Shown: one piece after another, positions 8,730 through 19,561 of the stretch
Numbering within the stretch: position 1 is the first letter of the stretch
Layout of the letters: every line of letters starts with the position of its first letter
Origin: Phycisphaerae bacterium
GTDB taxonomy: Bacteria > Planctomycetota > Phycisphaerae > UBA1845 > Fen-1342
DNA: 64,000 nt
Direction: 5' to 3'
NCBI GenBank assembly: GCA_022072445.1
Contig: JAJVHV010000031.1
Span: 81,676-145,675, forward strand
Position numbers and translations under genes: made by a program
The notes under the pieces: generated by a model
Database searches by the model: none
What the model saw: only the letters and a program-made list of their open reading frames with translations
What the model was told of the DNA's origin: nothing

Positions 8730-9251
8730 ATGATACGCGCATCGACACTCGTGCTGCTGACCGTGGCGCTGGCGGCCGCCGCACACGCAACGACGTACAC
8801 CTTCCAGCCCACCAGCGGTGACTGGAACGACAACAACAACTGGTCACCCAACGGCAAGCCGGGCTCCGGCGACACGGCGATCATCCCGAACGGCAAGACG
8901 TGCAACATCGCCGACGCGAACCAGGTGGTGAAAATCCTCGACGTGCAGTCGGGCGGAACGCTGGTGATCGACTATGACAACAACCTCCAGCTCGGCGAGA
9001 ACGACGCCAGCACCACGTCGAACCGACCCGTCCCGCCTTTCGCCCCGGTAGGGGCGCAGGGCTGTGGCCACGGGTGGAGCGCAGCCCGCCACAAGGCGGG
9101 CGTAGCGCAACCCGTGGAACACGGCGCGCGATTGAGACCCGCCCCGGCAGGGGCGGAGGAGCTGCGCGGGTGTCACGCGCATGTTCCTCTGCCCCTCGCG
9201 GGGCAGAATAGCGAGGATCACTCTCCATCCACGGGTTCCGCTCGGCCCTGA
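8730..9251 (+). pseudogene. Truncated exported beta-rich protein, cut off by a palindromic element
   Basis: Starts at ATG 8730 with AAGGAG six bases upstream, 11 bases after the previous stop, so it was once the second gene of an operon. Residues 1-21 form a signal peptide (MIRASTLVLLTVALAAAAHA). The next 75 residues (TYTFQPTSGDWNDNNNWSP, then a PGSGDTAIIPNGK and VQSGGTLVIDYDNN region) resemble the N-terminus of G8- or autotransporter-like beta-helix proteins. From about 9024 the frame runs into a hairpin-rich intergenic element and continues as low-complexity Ala/Gly/Pro-rich sequence to a TGA at 9249, so the natural C-terminus has been lost. Confidence 0.6.
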
Positions 9252-9299
9252 CGGGCCTCGCTGCACCCGTGGCTACATTCCGTCGTCCCTTCGGGACGA
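9041..9299. repeat. Two inverted copies of a palindromic planctomycete-type element
   Basis: Copy 1 core (9065-9118) reads TGGCCACGGGTGGAGCGCAG, then a GCCCGCC..GGCGGGC hairpin, then CGTAGCGCAACCCGTGGA. Copy 2 core (9228-9275) is its near reverse complement (TCCACGGGTTCCG...GCACCCGTGGCTA). Each is flanked on the outside by a small GC hairpin (CGCCCC..GGGGCG at 9041-9056; TCGTCCC TTC GGGACGA at 9283-9299), and more hairpins lie between the copies. The element sits where the gene at 8730 loses its coding sense. Confidence 0.65.
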
Positions 9300-9368
9300 T
9301 CGGACCCCACCCCGTAACTGCCCAGTTCTGCAGCAACACGCGTTAGAAAGAGGGTCACAGTCGAGTGC

Positions 9369-9434
9369 ACAGCCGGCGGCGGCTGTGCCACACGGGCGGC
9401 TGTGCTACACAGCCGGCGTGAGGACACGCCGGCT
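9369..9434. repeat. Three overlapping hairpins before the DUF1501 gene end
   Basis: Three perfect stem-loops follow each other: ACAGCCG/CGGCTGT (9369-9386, 4-nt loop), CGGCTGTG/CACAGCCG (9397-9415, 3-nt loop) and AGCCGGCGTG/CACGCCGGCT (9411-9434, 4-nt loop). The second and third share bases and are mutually exclusive. They lie just beyond the stop of the minus-strand DUF1501 gene, so the last could serve as its terminator, although no T-run follows. The GGCTGTGCYACAC unit recurs three times in 9379-9452. Confidence 0.5.
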
Positions 9435-9456
9435 CGGATGGTGTGCTACACACCGC

Positions 9457-10893
<1,437 letters not shown>

Positions 10894-10911
10894 GAGGTCC
10901 GGTCCCGTCCC

Positions 10912-13900
10912 TCAGCTCTTGGTAATGAACTCATCCAGATTCAGCAGCACGTTGGCCACCACGGTCCAGGCCGCCACCTCGGGCAGCGCGGGCTCGGGCG
11001 GCCCGACCATGCCGCTTGCGATCAGCGCTGTGGCAGCCGCGGCGTCACGTTCATAGTAGCCGCGCTGCGACTCCAGCAGTTGCGTCAGCCGCTCGGTTTC
11101 CATTGGCGTCGGCCGCCGGGCCACCGTCAGGCGAAACGCCAGCGCCAGCCGCGCGGCCGTTTCTGGTCCGCCCTCGTCGATCACGCGCCGCGCCAGCGCC
11201 GCCGCCGCCTCGACAAATGCGGGGTCGTTCAGCGTCGTCAGGGCCTGGAGCGGCGTGTTGGTACGCGGGCGCCGGGCACAGGCGACTTCGCGGCTCGGCG
11301 CGTCGAACGAGACGAACGACGGGTACGGGGCGGTCCGCCGCCAGAATGTGTACAGCCCGCGGCGATAGCGGTCCTCGCCGGCGCTGTTTTCCCAGCGGTC
11401 GTTGCTGTAGATCATGGTCCAGACGCCGTCGGGCTGCGGCGGGAAGACGCTGGGGCCGCCGACGCGTTGGGTCAGCAGGCCGCTGGCGGCCAGGGCGCTA
11501 TCGCGGATGGTCTCGGCCTCCAGGCGAAAGCGCGGTCCGCTGGCCAGCAGGCGGTTGTACGGGTCGCGCTGGCGAAGGGCGGGGTCGAAGCTGGCGGCCT
11601 GCTGATACGTGGCTGACAGGACGATCATCCGGTGGATGGCCTTGCTGCTCCAGCCGCCGCGGACGAATTCGAGCGCCAGCGCGTCGAGCAACTCCGGGTG
11701 CGTAGGGCTGTCGCCCTGCGTGCCGAGGTCCTCGACGGTCTCGACGAGCCCGCGGCCGAAGAACGCCTCCCAGTAGCGGTTGACCGTGACACGCGCCACG
11801 AGCGCGTTCTCCGGGCAGACCAGCCAGCGCCCCAGCGCCAGGCGGTCGGGCCGCTCGGCCGCCGGCAGTTCGTGCAGTACCGCCGGAACGCCGGGCGTCA
11901 CTCTCTCGCCATGGTCGAGGAAGTTGCCGCGGACGTGAACGAAGGTCTCGCGCGGTTCGGGGCGGGTTTTCATGACCAGGGTTGAGCCTACCGTCAGCTT
12001 CGCCAGGTTGGCGCGCAGCTCGGCCAGCCGCACACGGAGCGGGTCGAGGAGCGGCGCGACCCGACGGTAATAGGCGGCGAGCTGCTGCTGCTCGTCGGCC
12101 GAGCGCTCCGTCGCTGGCCGGGCGAGCGCTTCTTCCAGCGCCGGCGAGAGCGGCGGTGAGTCGGCGGGAGACGGTGCCGTCGTGCTCGACAGGCGAAAAC
12201 GAGCGATGACGTGCTGATGGCCGTAGGTCTGACCGAGGCGAACGCGCAAAACACCGCCGGCCGGAACTTCGATCGGCGCGGCGGCGGCGAAGACAGCGCA
12301 GTGCGGCAATTTGGCCTGCGGACCGACCGCCCAGCCGCTGCGCGGGTCGCCGTCGAGGGCGGCGGCGGCCGGCCAGGTCTCGCCGTTGCGATAGTGCGCG
12401 CCCTGCTGATAGTCCTCCGTGCCGCGCGCGAGCCGCACGGGCGCGGGTGGCCCGCAGAATCCGTCGGGCGGCGCGATGTCGACCCAGAAGTCGGACAGGA
12501 CGAAATTGCCGTGCGACGTCCGGCCGACGTTTCCAGTTCCGCCGGTCAGCACGTCGAGCCGCAGGGCGGTGAGCCCGGCGAGCGGACCGGCCGACTCGCA
12601 GACGTACGTATCCGACTCGGGCAACAGTCCGGCTGCCTGCCACGAGCCGTCGGGCAGCGCCAGCAGCGCGGCCCCGCCCAGCGATTCGACCTGCGCCGCC
12701 GGCAGCGGCGCCCAGACGGGCCGGGTACGTTGATAGTCGGTCTCCCAGGCGGCCTGCGCGGCGGCGAGCTCCGGCGTCGGGGTGACGAGCGTCTTTTCGG
12801 CGTCGGAGATCTCGTGCTGCAAGCGCTCATACTCGCGGCGCTGCGACCGCAGCGATGTCGTGGTCATCGGTCCGCCGGGCGTGGCACCGAATGTGTTCAC
12901 CTCGAATTCAGGCTCGTCGTTGTTGAAGAAGGCGAACAGGCGATAGTAATCGCGCTGCGTGAACGGATCGAATTTGTGATCGTGGCACTGGGCGCAGGCG
13001 ATGGTCGTGCCGAGCCAGACGGTGCCGATCGTGTTGACGCGGTCGATGATCGCCTCGACGCGGAACTCCTCCGCGTCGATCCCGCCCTCTTCGTTCGTCA
13101 TCGTGTTGCGCAGAAAGCCGGTCGCGATCTGGTCGTCGACCGTCGCGCCGGGCAGCAGGTCGCCGGCGATCTGCCGAATCGTGAACTGGTCGAACGGCAT
13201 GTCGTCGTTCAACGCCGCGATCACCCAGTCGCGGTAGGGCCACATCGAGCGGCGGTTGTCCACCTGGTAGCCGTTGGTGTCGGCGTAGCGCGCCAGATCG
13301 AGCCAGACCCGCGCCCAACGTTCCCCATAGTGCGGCGACGACAGCAGGCGCTCGACGACTTTCTCGTAGGCATCGGGTGCGCGGTCCTGCTCGAAGGCGT
13401 CGAGCTCGGCGATCGTGGGAGGCAGGCCGATCAGGTCGAGGCTGACGCGCCGCAGCAGCGTGCTGCGGTCGGCGGGAGGCGCGGGCCGCAAGCCGGCTTC
13501 GTCAAGCCGCGCCAGGATGAAGCGGTCGATGTCGTTATGCGCCCACGCGTTATCACGCACTTCCGGTGGGGAAGCCGGCTGCGGAGTGCGATAGGCCCAG
13601 TGCCAGTGTTTGCCCCCGGCGCGATCCGGGTAGATCGCGCCCTGCTCGACCCAGCTTCGCAGGAGCGCAATTTCGGCCTCCTCCAGCGGCTCGCCCTTGG
13701 GCGGCATGCGGCGGGCCGCCTCGGGGCTGGACACGCGCTGAATCAGCGGGCTTTCGTCCGCATTCCCCGGAACAACCGCCGGAAATCCGGAGCGGCCACC
13801 GCTCACGGCGCCGGCTTCATCGTCGAGGCGCAGGCGTCCCTCGGGCGTATCGCCGGTGTGGCACGGGAAGCAGCGGCGACCGAGCAGTTGGATGGCGCGC

Positions 13901-14082
13901 TGCGACGTGCCGGGAGCGGGGTCGACGGGTCTGGCAGGGGGCTGGTCAGCCGGGGCGGGCATGACGGCCACCACAGCGGTACATGCAAGGGCTGCGCAAA
14001 TCCGGCTGGCGCCAGCGCGTGCGACGCCGACGGGCGCGCGGTTCGGTCGTTGAGCAGCGGTGAAATGAACCACCGGCGGCAT
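10912..14082 (-). CDS. PSCyt1/DUF1549/DUF1553 planctomycete cytochrome C-type protein
   Basis: A long exported protein (1056 aa) with the classical planctomycete order: an N-terminal hydrophobic segment, a PSCyt1 domain with heme motif CFPCH (about residue 75) and [10 protein letters not shown], then PSCyt2/DUF1549 ([44 protein letters not shown]) and a C-terminal PSD1/DUF1553 domain ([35 protein letters not shown]). The central part (about residues 480-690) looks like an inserted concanavalin/CBM-type domain. It is the first gene of a two-gene unit with DUF1501. The first 30 residues before the hydrophobic stretch make the exact start uncertain; one of the GTG or ATG codons further in could be used. 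Confidence 0.93.
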   Translation of the reverse strand: MPPVVHFTAAQRPNRAPVGVARAGASRICAALACTAVVAVMPAPADQPPARPVDPAPGTSQRAIQLLGRRCFPCHTGDTPEGRLRLDDEAGAVSGGRSGFPAVVPGNADESPLIQRVSSPEAARRMPPKGEPLEEAEIALLRSWVEQGAIYPDRAGGKHWHWAYRTPQPASPPEVRDNAWAHNDIDRFILARLDEAGLRPAPPADRSTLLRRVSLDLIGLPPTIAELDAFEQDRAPDAYEKVVERLLSSPHYGERWARVWLDLARYADTNGYQVDNRRSMWPYRDWVIAALNDDMPFDQFTIRQIAGDLLPGATVDDQIATGFLRNTMTNEEGGIDAEEFRVEAIIDRVNTIGTVWLGTTIACAQCHDHKFDPFTQRDYYRLFAFFNNDEPEFEVNTFGATPGGPMTTTSLRSQRREYERLQHEISDAEKTLVTPTPELAAAQAAWETDYQRTRPVWAPLPAAQVESLGGAALLALPDGSWQAAGLLPESDTYVCESAGPLAGLTALRLDVLTGGTGNVGRTSHGNFVLSDFWVDIAPPDGFCGPPAPVRLARGTEDYQQGAHYRNGETWPAAAALDGDPRSGWAVGPQAKLPHCAVFAAAAPIEVPAGGVLRVRLGQTYGHQHVIARFRLSSTTAPSPADSPPLSPALEEALARPATERSADEQQQLAAYYRRVAPLLDPLRVRLAELRANLAKLTVGSTLVMKTRPEPRETFVHVRGNFLDHGERVTPGVPAVLHELPAAERPDRLALGRWLVCPENALVARVTVNRYWEAFFGRGLVETVEDLGTQGDSPTHPELLDALALEFVRGGWSSKAIHRMIVLSATYQQAASFDPALRQRDPYNRLLASGPRFRLEAETIRDSALAASGLLTQRVGGPSVFPPQPDGVWTMIYSNDRWENSAGEDRYRRGLYTFWRRTAPYPSFVSFDAPSREVACARRPRTNTPLQALTTLNDPAFVEAAAALARRVIDEGGPETAARLALAFRLTVARRPTPMETERLTQLLESQRGYYERDAAAATALIASGMVGPPEPALPEVAAWTVVANVLLNLDEFITKS

Positions 14083-14227
14083 CTCCGGAACTGGACCCTT
14101 CTATCGGCCCCGGCTTCGATTCTCCAGTGTAGCGAACGAGCGTGACGTGGAGAAGCCGCCGAGCCGGCCGGCGGGTACGATAAATAGTCGCCGCTACGCC
14201 GGGCCCGGCGTGGTCCGGTGCGGCACT

Positions 14228-14301
14228 GGGCCAGTAGCCCAACTGGCAGAGGCACAGGTTTTAAAAACCTGGCAGTGCGGGTTCGAGTCCCGTCTGGCCC
14301 A
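14228..14301 (+). tRNA. tRNA with UAA anticodon on a short-variable-arm body
   Basis: A complete cloverleaf of 74 nt can be folded by eye: acceptor GGGCCAG/CTGGCCC (seven perfect pairs), TA at 8-9, a D arm with GCC/GGC and the GG pair, anticodon stem CAGGT/ACCTG with loop TTTAAAA, a 5-nt variable region, T arm GCGGG-TTCGAGT-CCCGT, and discriminator A. The anticodon (14262-14264) is TAA, which would read the leucine codon UUA. Leucine tRNAs normally have a long class II variable arm; here the region is only GCAGT. CCA is not encoded (the DNA continues TCAAA). Whether it is charged with leucine, with another amino acid or is specialised cannot be told from the sequence. Confidence 0.85.
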
Positions 14302-14722
14302 TCAAACGTAGATTTGCGAGATACCCTATGTGCGGTGCGGGGCGCCCGTCGCCGGCCGCGGCGCGGTTCGGCCGGCGGCGCGAGCTGCGCGGGCGGGCTT
14401 GCGTCCCGGGCGGGACAGGATGGAATCGGCGGCGCGGAGCGCTTGGGGCGGTTGGGGGGATTATCCGGCAGCCGGCCGGGGTGGGACGTCAGATGACGCA
14501 CGCACTGCGCGATACCGCGCACGCGGCTCAGACGGCGCAGGTCGGCAAATTCGCGGGCAAGCGACGCCTGAGCGGGCGGTGCGGGTCGGCGGCGGAAAAT
14601 CCGCGGCGGTGGAGGGGGCGGCGGAACGCAGATTGCAGGCCAATATTCGGTAGCCGGATCGCGCGCCGCCGGGCGCGACGCCGGCCGACGAACAGCTCGC
14701 AGCCGCACGCGAAGGGACGCCG
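14302..14722. other. Non-coding stretch between tRNA and oxidoreductase operon
   Basis: About 420 bases of very GC-rich sequence with no convincing open frame, no clear promoter hexamers and no strong hairpin. AAGGGA at its end is the ribosome binding site for the gene starting at 14723. Confidence 0.5.
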
Positions 14723-16939
14723 ATGACCGAGCTGACTATCTGTGGACGTGGCGGACAGGGCGGCGTGACGCTGGCCAAACTGATCGCCACGGCGGCGTTT
14801 CAGCGCGGGCAGTACAGCCAGGCGTTCGGCGTATATGCCGCGGAGCGCTCCGGCGCGCCGCTGGCGGCCTACGTGCGGATCGACGACCGCGAGATCACGA
14901 ACCACAACCAGGTGCGGCAGCCGGACCACGTCATCGTGCTGGACCGGACGCTGGTCGGACCGCAGGTGCTGGCCGGGCTGAAGCCCGACGGCTGGATCAT
15001 CGTCAATACGGCGGAATCGCCCGACGAGCTGTCGTCGATCTTCTCGGGCTGGCACGTGGCGACGGTGGACGCCACCGCGATCGCGGTTGCCAACAAGCTC
15101 GGCACGCGCGCGGTTCCGATCGTGAACACGACGATGCTCGGCGCCGTCGCGCGCGTGTTGACCTTCGACTGGGAGCAGATCGTCGGTGCCCTTCAGTCGG
15201 CGCGTTTCAGCGAGGCCAACCTGGCCGCCGCCCGAACTGCTTACGAGGCGGTGCGGATGGCGTTGCTACCGGGGGTTCGCGCCGCCGCGGCCTGCGCGAA
15301 ATCCACGGCCGCACCGGCCAGCCTTTTTGATGAGAACGTCGGCGCGCCGCCGACCATTCGAACCGGTGCGTGGGCCACGCGCCGGCCCCACCGTGAACAG
15401 CTCACGCCGCCGTGCGTCGCCGCCTGTCCGGCGGGAAACGACGTGCGTTCCTTTGTGGCGGAACTGGGCAAGAACAACGTCGACGGCGCGCTTTGCATTC
15501 TGTTGGAGACTTCCCCGTTGCCGGGAGTTTGTGGACGGGTTTGCCCGGCGCCCTGCATGCAGCGTTGCAATCGCAACCCGTTCGACGAATCCGTTCAGGT
15601 TCGGGAGCTGGAACGGTATGCCGCGGAGCACGGTCGCAGGCCGGCGCCGACACAGCCGTGGCGCGCGTCACGAGTCGCGGTGGTGGGCTCAGGCCCTGCC
15701 GGGCTGAGCGCGACGTACCACCTGGCGCGCCTCGGTCATTGCGTCTCGCTGTACGAGTCGCGTGACGAGCTGGGCGGTCTGCTGCGGACCGGCATCCCGG
15801 CCTACCGCCTCCCGCGCGACGTGCTCGACGAGGAAATCAGTCACATCCTCCGGCACGGCGTCAAGGCACATCTGGGCTATCAAGTTGACAGAGCCACGCT
15901 GCTGGAGTTGTCGCGTCGGCACGACGCCGTATTCGTGGCGACCGGCCTGCAGGAGCTGCGCGGCCTCGACCTCGGCCCACGCGCCGACGGATTCGTCATG
16001 CAGGGCGTCGACTTTCTCGACCGCGCGCGAGGATTCGACATTGCCGTACGCGGCGAGCGGGTCGTGGTGATCGGCGGCGGCAACACGGCCGTCGACGCGG
16101 CCCGTTCGGCGCTGCGGCTCGGCGCGCATCCCGTCCGCATCTTCTATCGCCGCACGCGCGCGGAAATGCCTGCGATCGGCGAGGAGATCGACGAGGCGCT
16201 GGCGGAGGGCGTCGAGCTTCAGGAGCTCGTCGCGCCGCTCGCGCTGCGTCCCGACAACGGGGAGGCTGTTTTGACGTGTGCCCGCTTGGCACTGGGTGAA
16301 CCCGACCAGACCGGTCGTCCGCGTCCGATTCCGCTGACGAGCGAGGACGCGCAGTTCGACATCCGCTGCGATCGGGTCATCCTCGCGATGGGGCAGGGAA
16401 GAGACATTTCCCTGCTACCGGAGGGCGCAGAGGTTCGTATGAACGGCGCGCTGGCCGGCTGGGCCGGCGCGCCGCTCTATTTCGGCGGCGATTTCGCCAC
16501 CAACGACGGGACCGTCGCCGCGGCGCTCGGATCGGGACGTCGTGCCGCCTGGCACATTCACCTGGCGCTGACCGGAGAAGACTTGTTTCCGCCGCCGCTC
16601 CAGCCGGTCGCCAGCGCTGAGTACGTGCACTGGTCGCAGTTCGATCACAGCAGCGCGCACCATGCTCCGCACGCGCCGCCGGTCCAGCGACGCCGGAGTT
16701 TTGTCGAGGTTCGCCAGAGTCTCAGCGACGAGCCGGGGCACAATGTCGCGGCGGAAGAAGCGGCGCGCTGCCTGAGTTGCGGCGTGTGCAACCTGTGCGA
16801 TCAATGCATCGAGCACTGCCCCGAGGGCGTCTTGCGGCGCGACGGCGATTGCTTCCGTTTCGACTTCGACTACTGCAAGGGCTGCGGTGTGTGCGCGTCG
16901 CAGTGTCCGCGCGGCGTGATCCACATGGCGGAGTTGTAG
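14723..16939 (+). CDS. Fused 2-oxoacid:acceptor oxidoreductase gamma / GltD-like flavoprotein / ferredoxin
   Basis: Three proteins in one chain of 738 aa. Residues 1-190: gamma subunit of 2-oxoacid:ferredoxin oxidoreductase (ICGRGGQGGVTLAKLIATA, QAFGVYAAERSGAP). Residues 225-620: a GltD/NADPH-dependent glutamate-synthase-small-subunit-like flavoprotein with an N-terminal Fe-S region (CVAACPAGNDV, CGRVCPAPCMQRC), an FAD site (VVGSGPAGLSATYHLARLG) and an NAD(P) site (VVVIGGGNTAVDAARSALRLG). Residues 680-738: a two-cluster ferredoxin (CLSCGVCNLCDQCIEHCPEG and CKGCGVCASQCPRG), equivalent to the delta subunit. It is followed at 24 bases by alpha and then beta. The inference is direct electron transfer between 2-oxoacid oxidation and NAD(P)H. 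AAGGGA six bases before ATG supports the start. Confidence 0.92.
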   Translation: MTELTICGRGGQGGVTLAKLIATAAFQRGQYSQAFGVYAAERSGAPLAAYVRIDDREITNHNQVRQPDHVIVLDRTLVGPQVLAGLKPDGWIIVNTAESPDELSSIFSGWHVATVDATAIAVANKLGTRAVPIVNTTMLGAVARVLTFDWEQIVGALQSARFSEANLAAARTAYEAVRMALLPGVRAAAACAKSTAAPASLFDENVGAPPTIRTGAWATRRPHREQLTPPCVAACPAGNDVRSFVAELGKNNVDGALCILLETSPLPGVCGRVCPAPCMQRCNRNPFDESVQVRELERYAAEHGRRPAPTQPWRASRVAVVGSGPAGLSATYHLARLGHCVSLYESRDELGGLLRTGIPAYRLPRDVLDEEISHILRHGVKAHLGYQVDRATLLELSRRHDAVFVATGLQELRGLDLGPRADGFVMQGVDFLDRARGFDIAVRGERVVVIGGGNTAVDAARSALRLGAHPVRIFYRRTRAEMPAIGEEIDEALAEGVELQELVAPLALRPDNGEAVLTCARLALGEPDQTGRPRPIPLTSEDAQFDIRCDRVILAMGQGRDISLLPEGAEVRMNGALAGWAGAPLYFGGDFATNDGTVAAALGSGRRAAWHIHLALTGEDLFPPPLQPVASAEYVHWSQFDHSSAHHAPHAPPVQRRRSFVEVRQSLSDEPGHNVAAEEAARCLSCGVCNLCDQCIEHCPEGVLRRDGDCFRFDFDYCKGCGVCASQCPRGVIHMAEL

Positions 16940-16963
16940 GCGCCGCGGGCCCGGAGGACTGAT

Positions 16964-18145
16964 ATGCCTCGCACGCTCCTGACCGGAAACCACGCCGCCG
17001 GCCGAGTCCTCGCCCTGGCCGGCGAGGCCAACCGCGCCGCTCGCGGCTGCTGCGGCGGTGCCTACCCCATCACGCCGCAGACGGAGATCATCGAGTATCT
17101 GCGCGGCGTGAATTTCACAAGAGGCCGCATCGTTCCGGTTGAAAGCGAGCACAGCGCGATGGCCGTGTGCATCGGGGCGGCGCTGGCCGGCGCGCGTGCG
17201 TTCACGGCGAGCAGCGCCAACGGCCTGTCGTACATGACCGAGAATGTTTTCGCCGCCGGCTATTACCGTCTACCGATCGTGATGATTGCCGTGAACCGCA
17301 CGCTGGGCCCGCCGTGGAACATCTGGGTCGACCAGGGCGACAGCCTGGCGCTGCGCGACGCGGCCTGGCTGCAGTTCTACACCGAGGCGCATCAGGACCT
17401 GGTCGACACGATCCTGCTGGCGTTTCGCGTTGCGGAAGACGCGCGCGTGCTGCTGCCGGCGATGGTGGCGCTGGACGGATTCGTCGTCTCGCATACGCAG
17501 ATGGTCGTCGATCTGCCGACGCAGGAGCAGGTCGACGCATTCCTCCCGCCGTGCCGTGTTCCGCACGCCTTGCGCGCGGATCATCCGGCGACCGTGGGCG
17601 GGCTGACGTGGCCGGCCGAGACGGCCCATCATCGGCGTGAGATTCAGGAGGCGATGGAGCGCGTGCCGGCGGTGCTGGAAGAGGCGCTTGACGCGTTCGA
17701 GCGTTGTTTCGGCCGCCGGCCAAGCGGCGCCCTGGCCGAGACGCAGACCGAGGATGCCGAGACCGTGCTGATCTCGTGCAACACGATGTCGCGCACGCTG
17801 CGCGACGTGATCCGCGCACGGCGCGAAGCCGGCGAAAAGGTCGGCATGATCAACTGCAAGCTGTTTCGCCCCTTCCCGCGCCAGGCGCTGCTCGACTCGA
17901 TCGGACAGGCCACGCGCGTCGGCGTGCTGGACCGGAATCACTCGCCGGGCTCGGGCGGCGTCTTCTGGCAGGAAGTGGCGGCGACGTTTGGCGGAACGGC
18001 ACAGCGCGACGGACGTGTCATTCAGGACTACATCGTGGGGCTCGGGGGCGGGGACGTGACGCCCGCCGTGCTGAACGAGGTTGTCGATGATCTACGGCGC
18101 CGCAATCACGCCGCGGCGCCGGTCTGGCGGGAGGTGGCCCTGTGA
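16964..18145 (+). CDS. 2-oxoacid:ferredoxin oxidoreductase alpha subunit (PorA-like)
   Basis: Alpha subunit of a pyruvate/2-oxoacid:ferredoxin oxidoreductase. It shows GNHAAGRVLALAG, the conserved AYPITPQTEIIEYL, EHSAMAVCIGAALAGARAFTASSANGL, and a C-terminal segment (MINCKLFRPFPRQALLD, GVLDRNHSPGSGG) typical of domain II. 393 aa is the usual length. GGAGGA lies six bases before the ATG. Its stop overlaps the beta-subunit start (GTGA). With the upstream fusion (gamma, flavoprotein, delta) and beta it forms the complete enzyme. The substrate (pyruvate versus another 2-oxoacid) is not fixed by sequence. Confidence 0.92.
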   Translation: MPRTLLTGNHAAGRVLALAGEANRAARGCCGGAYPITPQTEIIEYLRGVNFTRGRIVPVESEHSAMAVCIGAALAGARAFTASSANGLSYMTENVFAAGYYRLPIVMIAVNRTLGPPWNIWVDQGDSLALRDAAWLQFYTEAHQDLVDTILLAFRVAEDARVLLPAMVALDGFVVSHTQMVVDLPTQEQVDAFLPPCRVPHALRADHPATVGGLTWPAETAHHRREIQEAMERVPAVLEEALDAFERCFGRRPSGALAETQTEDAETVLISCNTMSRTLRDVIRARREAGEKVGMINCKLFRPFPRQALLDSIGQATRVGVLDRNHSPGSGGVFWQEVAATFGGTAQRDGRVIQDYIVGLGGGDVTPAVLNEVVDDLRRRNHAAAPVWREVAL

Positions 18146-19113
18146 GCCGCACCGTTTCCTCTACCGGCCGCGTCACGCCTTGCGAGCATCTCGATGTGGC
18201 CGAGCCGCCTCCGGCTGTGGTAGTGCAGCCGTCTGCGGACGAGCTTCACATTCCGACCGAGCTGATTCTGCGGCCGGGAAACACGAACTGCGCTGGGTGC
18301 GGGATGTCGCTCGGCTTGCAGCTTCTGAAGCAGGCGCTCGGCGACGAAACGCCCTACATGTCGATCCCGGCCTGCTGCGGGATCGTCACCGCCGGCGCGT
18401 TTCCCACCAGCGCCTACGGCGCACCGGTCGCAGCCAGCACGTTTGCCAGCGCCGCGGCAGTGGCGTGCGGGATCAGCACCGTGCTGCGGCAGAACGGCGA
18501 CGACCACCCCGTTATCTGCTGGGCCGGCGACGGCGGGACCTACGACATCGGCATGGCCACCATCTCCGCCGCCGCCGAACGCAACGACGACATCATCTAC
18601 ATCTGCTACGACAACGAAATCTACGGCAACACCGGCGGCCAGCGCAGCAGCGCCACGCCGCAGGGCGTCGCCACCAGCACCACGCCGCGCGGCAAGCCCG
18701 AGCGCAAGAAGGACATCATGCGCATCATGGCGGCGCACGGCATACCCTATGCTGCGACGCTTTCGGTGGCGCATCGCGACGACTTCCTGCGAAAGGTTCG
18801 TACTGCCCGCAGTCTGACCGGCTTTCGATTTCTGCTGCTGCTCTCGCCGTGCCCGACGGGCTGGAAGTCGGAACCGGATGAGAGCGTGGAACTGGTGCGG
18901 CGTGCGGTGGGCTGCGGCCTGTTTCCGCTGTTCGAGGTGTTTGACGGGATGCGCTACCGCATCAACGTTCGGCCCGGGGGTGCGACACTGGAGCAATACA
19001 CGTCGTGCCAGCGGCGCTACACGTCGGCGGCGATCGACGCGGCGACGATTCGTGCGGGGATCGACGAGCAGTGGAAGTGGCTCGACGCGCAGTGCCGCGC
19101 GTTTCCGGCGTGA
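18142..19113 (+). CDS. 2-oxoacid:ferredoxin oxidoreductase beta subunit (PorB-like)
   Basis: Thiamine-diphosphate-binding beta subunit. The TPP motif GDGGTYDIG and the following DNEIYGNTGGQRS are clear, together with the Cys ligands of the proximal 4Fe-4S cluster (NTNCAGCGMS, CCGIV and a late CQR). Starts at a GTG that overlaps the alpha-subunit stop. An N-terminal extension of about 35 residues before LILRPGNTNCAGC carries no clear domain. 323 aa is close to family length. Translationally coupled to the downstream YjbQ-like gene through TGATG. Confidence 0.92.
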   Translation: MSRTVSSTGRVTPCEHLDVAEPPPAVVVQPSADELHIPTELILRPGNTNCAGCGMSLGLQLLKQALGDETPYMSIPACCGIVTAGAFPTSAYGAPVAASTFASAAAVACGISTVLRQNGDDHPVICWAGDGGTYDIGMATISAAAERNDDIIYICYDNEIYGNTGGQRSSATPQGVATSTTPRGKPERKKDIMRIMAAHGIPYAATLSVAHRDDFLRKVRTARSLTGFRFLLLLSPCPTGWKSEPDESVELVRRAVGCGLFPLFEVFDGMRYRINVRPGGATLEQYTSCQRRYTSAAIDAATIRAGIDEQWKWLDAQCRAFPA

Positions 19114-19532
19114 TGACCAGTTCCAGCCGGTTTCAGGTCTCGACGCGCGGCGACACGCAGGTGCTCGACATTACGCGCACCGTCAGCGACATCGTCGCGA
19201 AGTCCGGCATACGCGACGGCATCGCGGTCGTCTTCGTGGTGGGCTCGACGGCTGCGATCACGACAACGGAGGCGGAACCCGGCTTGATGAACCGGGACTT
19301 GAAAGCTTTCTACGACCGCATCGCGCCGGACGACGCCGAGTACGCACACGAGTCGACCTGGAACGACGACAACGGCCACGCCCACGTGCGTGCCTCGTCG
19401 CTTGGTCCGTCGGTCGCGCTGCCGATCGTCGCCGGCCGACTGCCTCTGGGCACCTGGCAGCAGATCGTGCTCATCGACTTCGACACGCGTCCGCGGCAGC
19501 GTGAGCTCGTCGTTCAGATTGTGGGTGAGTGA
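19113..19532 (+). CDS. YjbQ/UPF0047 family protein
   Basis: Member of the YjbQ (UPF0047) family, compact single-domain proteins reported to have weak thiamine-phosphate synthase activity. Typical features are VVFVVGSTAAITTTEAEPGLMNRDL, the metal-type histidines in ESTWNDDNGHAHVRASSLG and the LPLGTWQQIVLIDFDTRPRQREL C-terminus. 139 aa is full length. ATG 19113 overlaps the stop of the TPP-dependent beta subunit (TGATG), which links it to that operon; the thiamine connection is suggestive but unproven. Confidence 0.9.
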   Translation: MTSSSRFQVSTRGDTQVLDITRTVSDIVAKSGIRDGIAVVFVVGSTAAITTTEAEPGLMNRDLKAFYDRIAPDDAEYAHESTWNDDNGHAHVRASSLGPSVALPIVAGRLPLGTWQQIVLIDFDTRPRQRELVVQIVGE

Positions 19533-19561
19533 CTCGGAACGGGTTGCCGGCCGAGCCCCGA

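Noticed and set aside
9024..9251. C-terminal 76 residues of the gene at 8730 as real protein
   Set aside because: The sequence is the palindromic element read through; composition switches to Ala/Gly/Pro/His-rich with no beta pattern.
14262..14264. Stop-codon suppressor tRNA (UUA anticodon reading UAA)
   Set aside because: The 5-bp anticodon stem CAGGT/ACCTG centres the loop on UAA, not UUA; a shift would break the stem.
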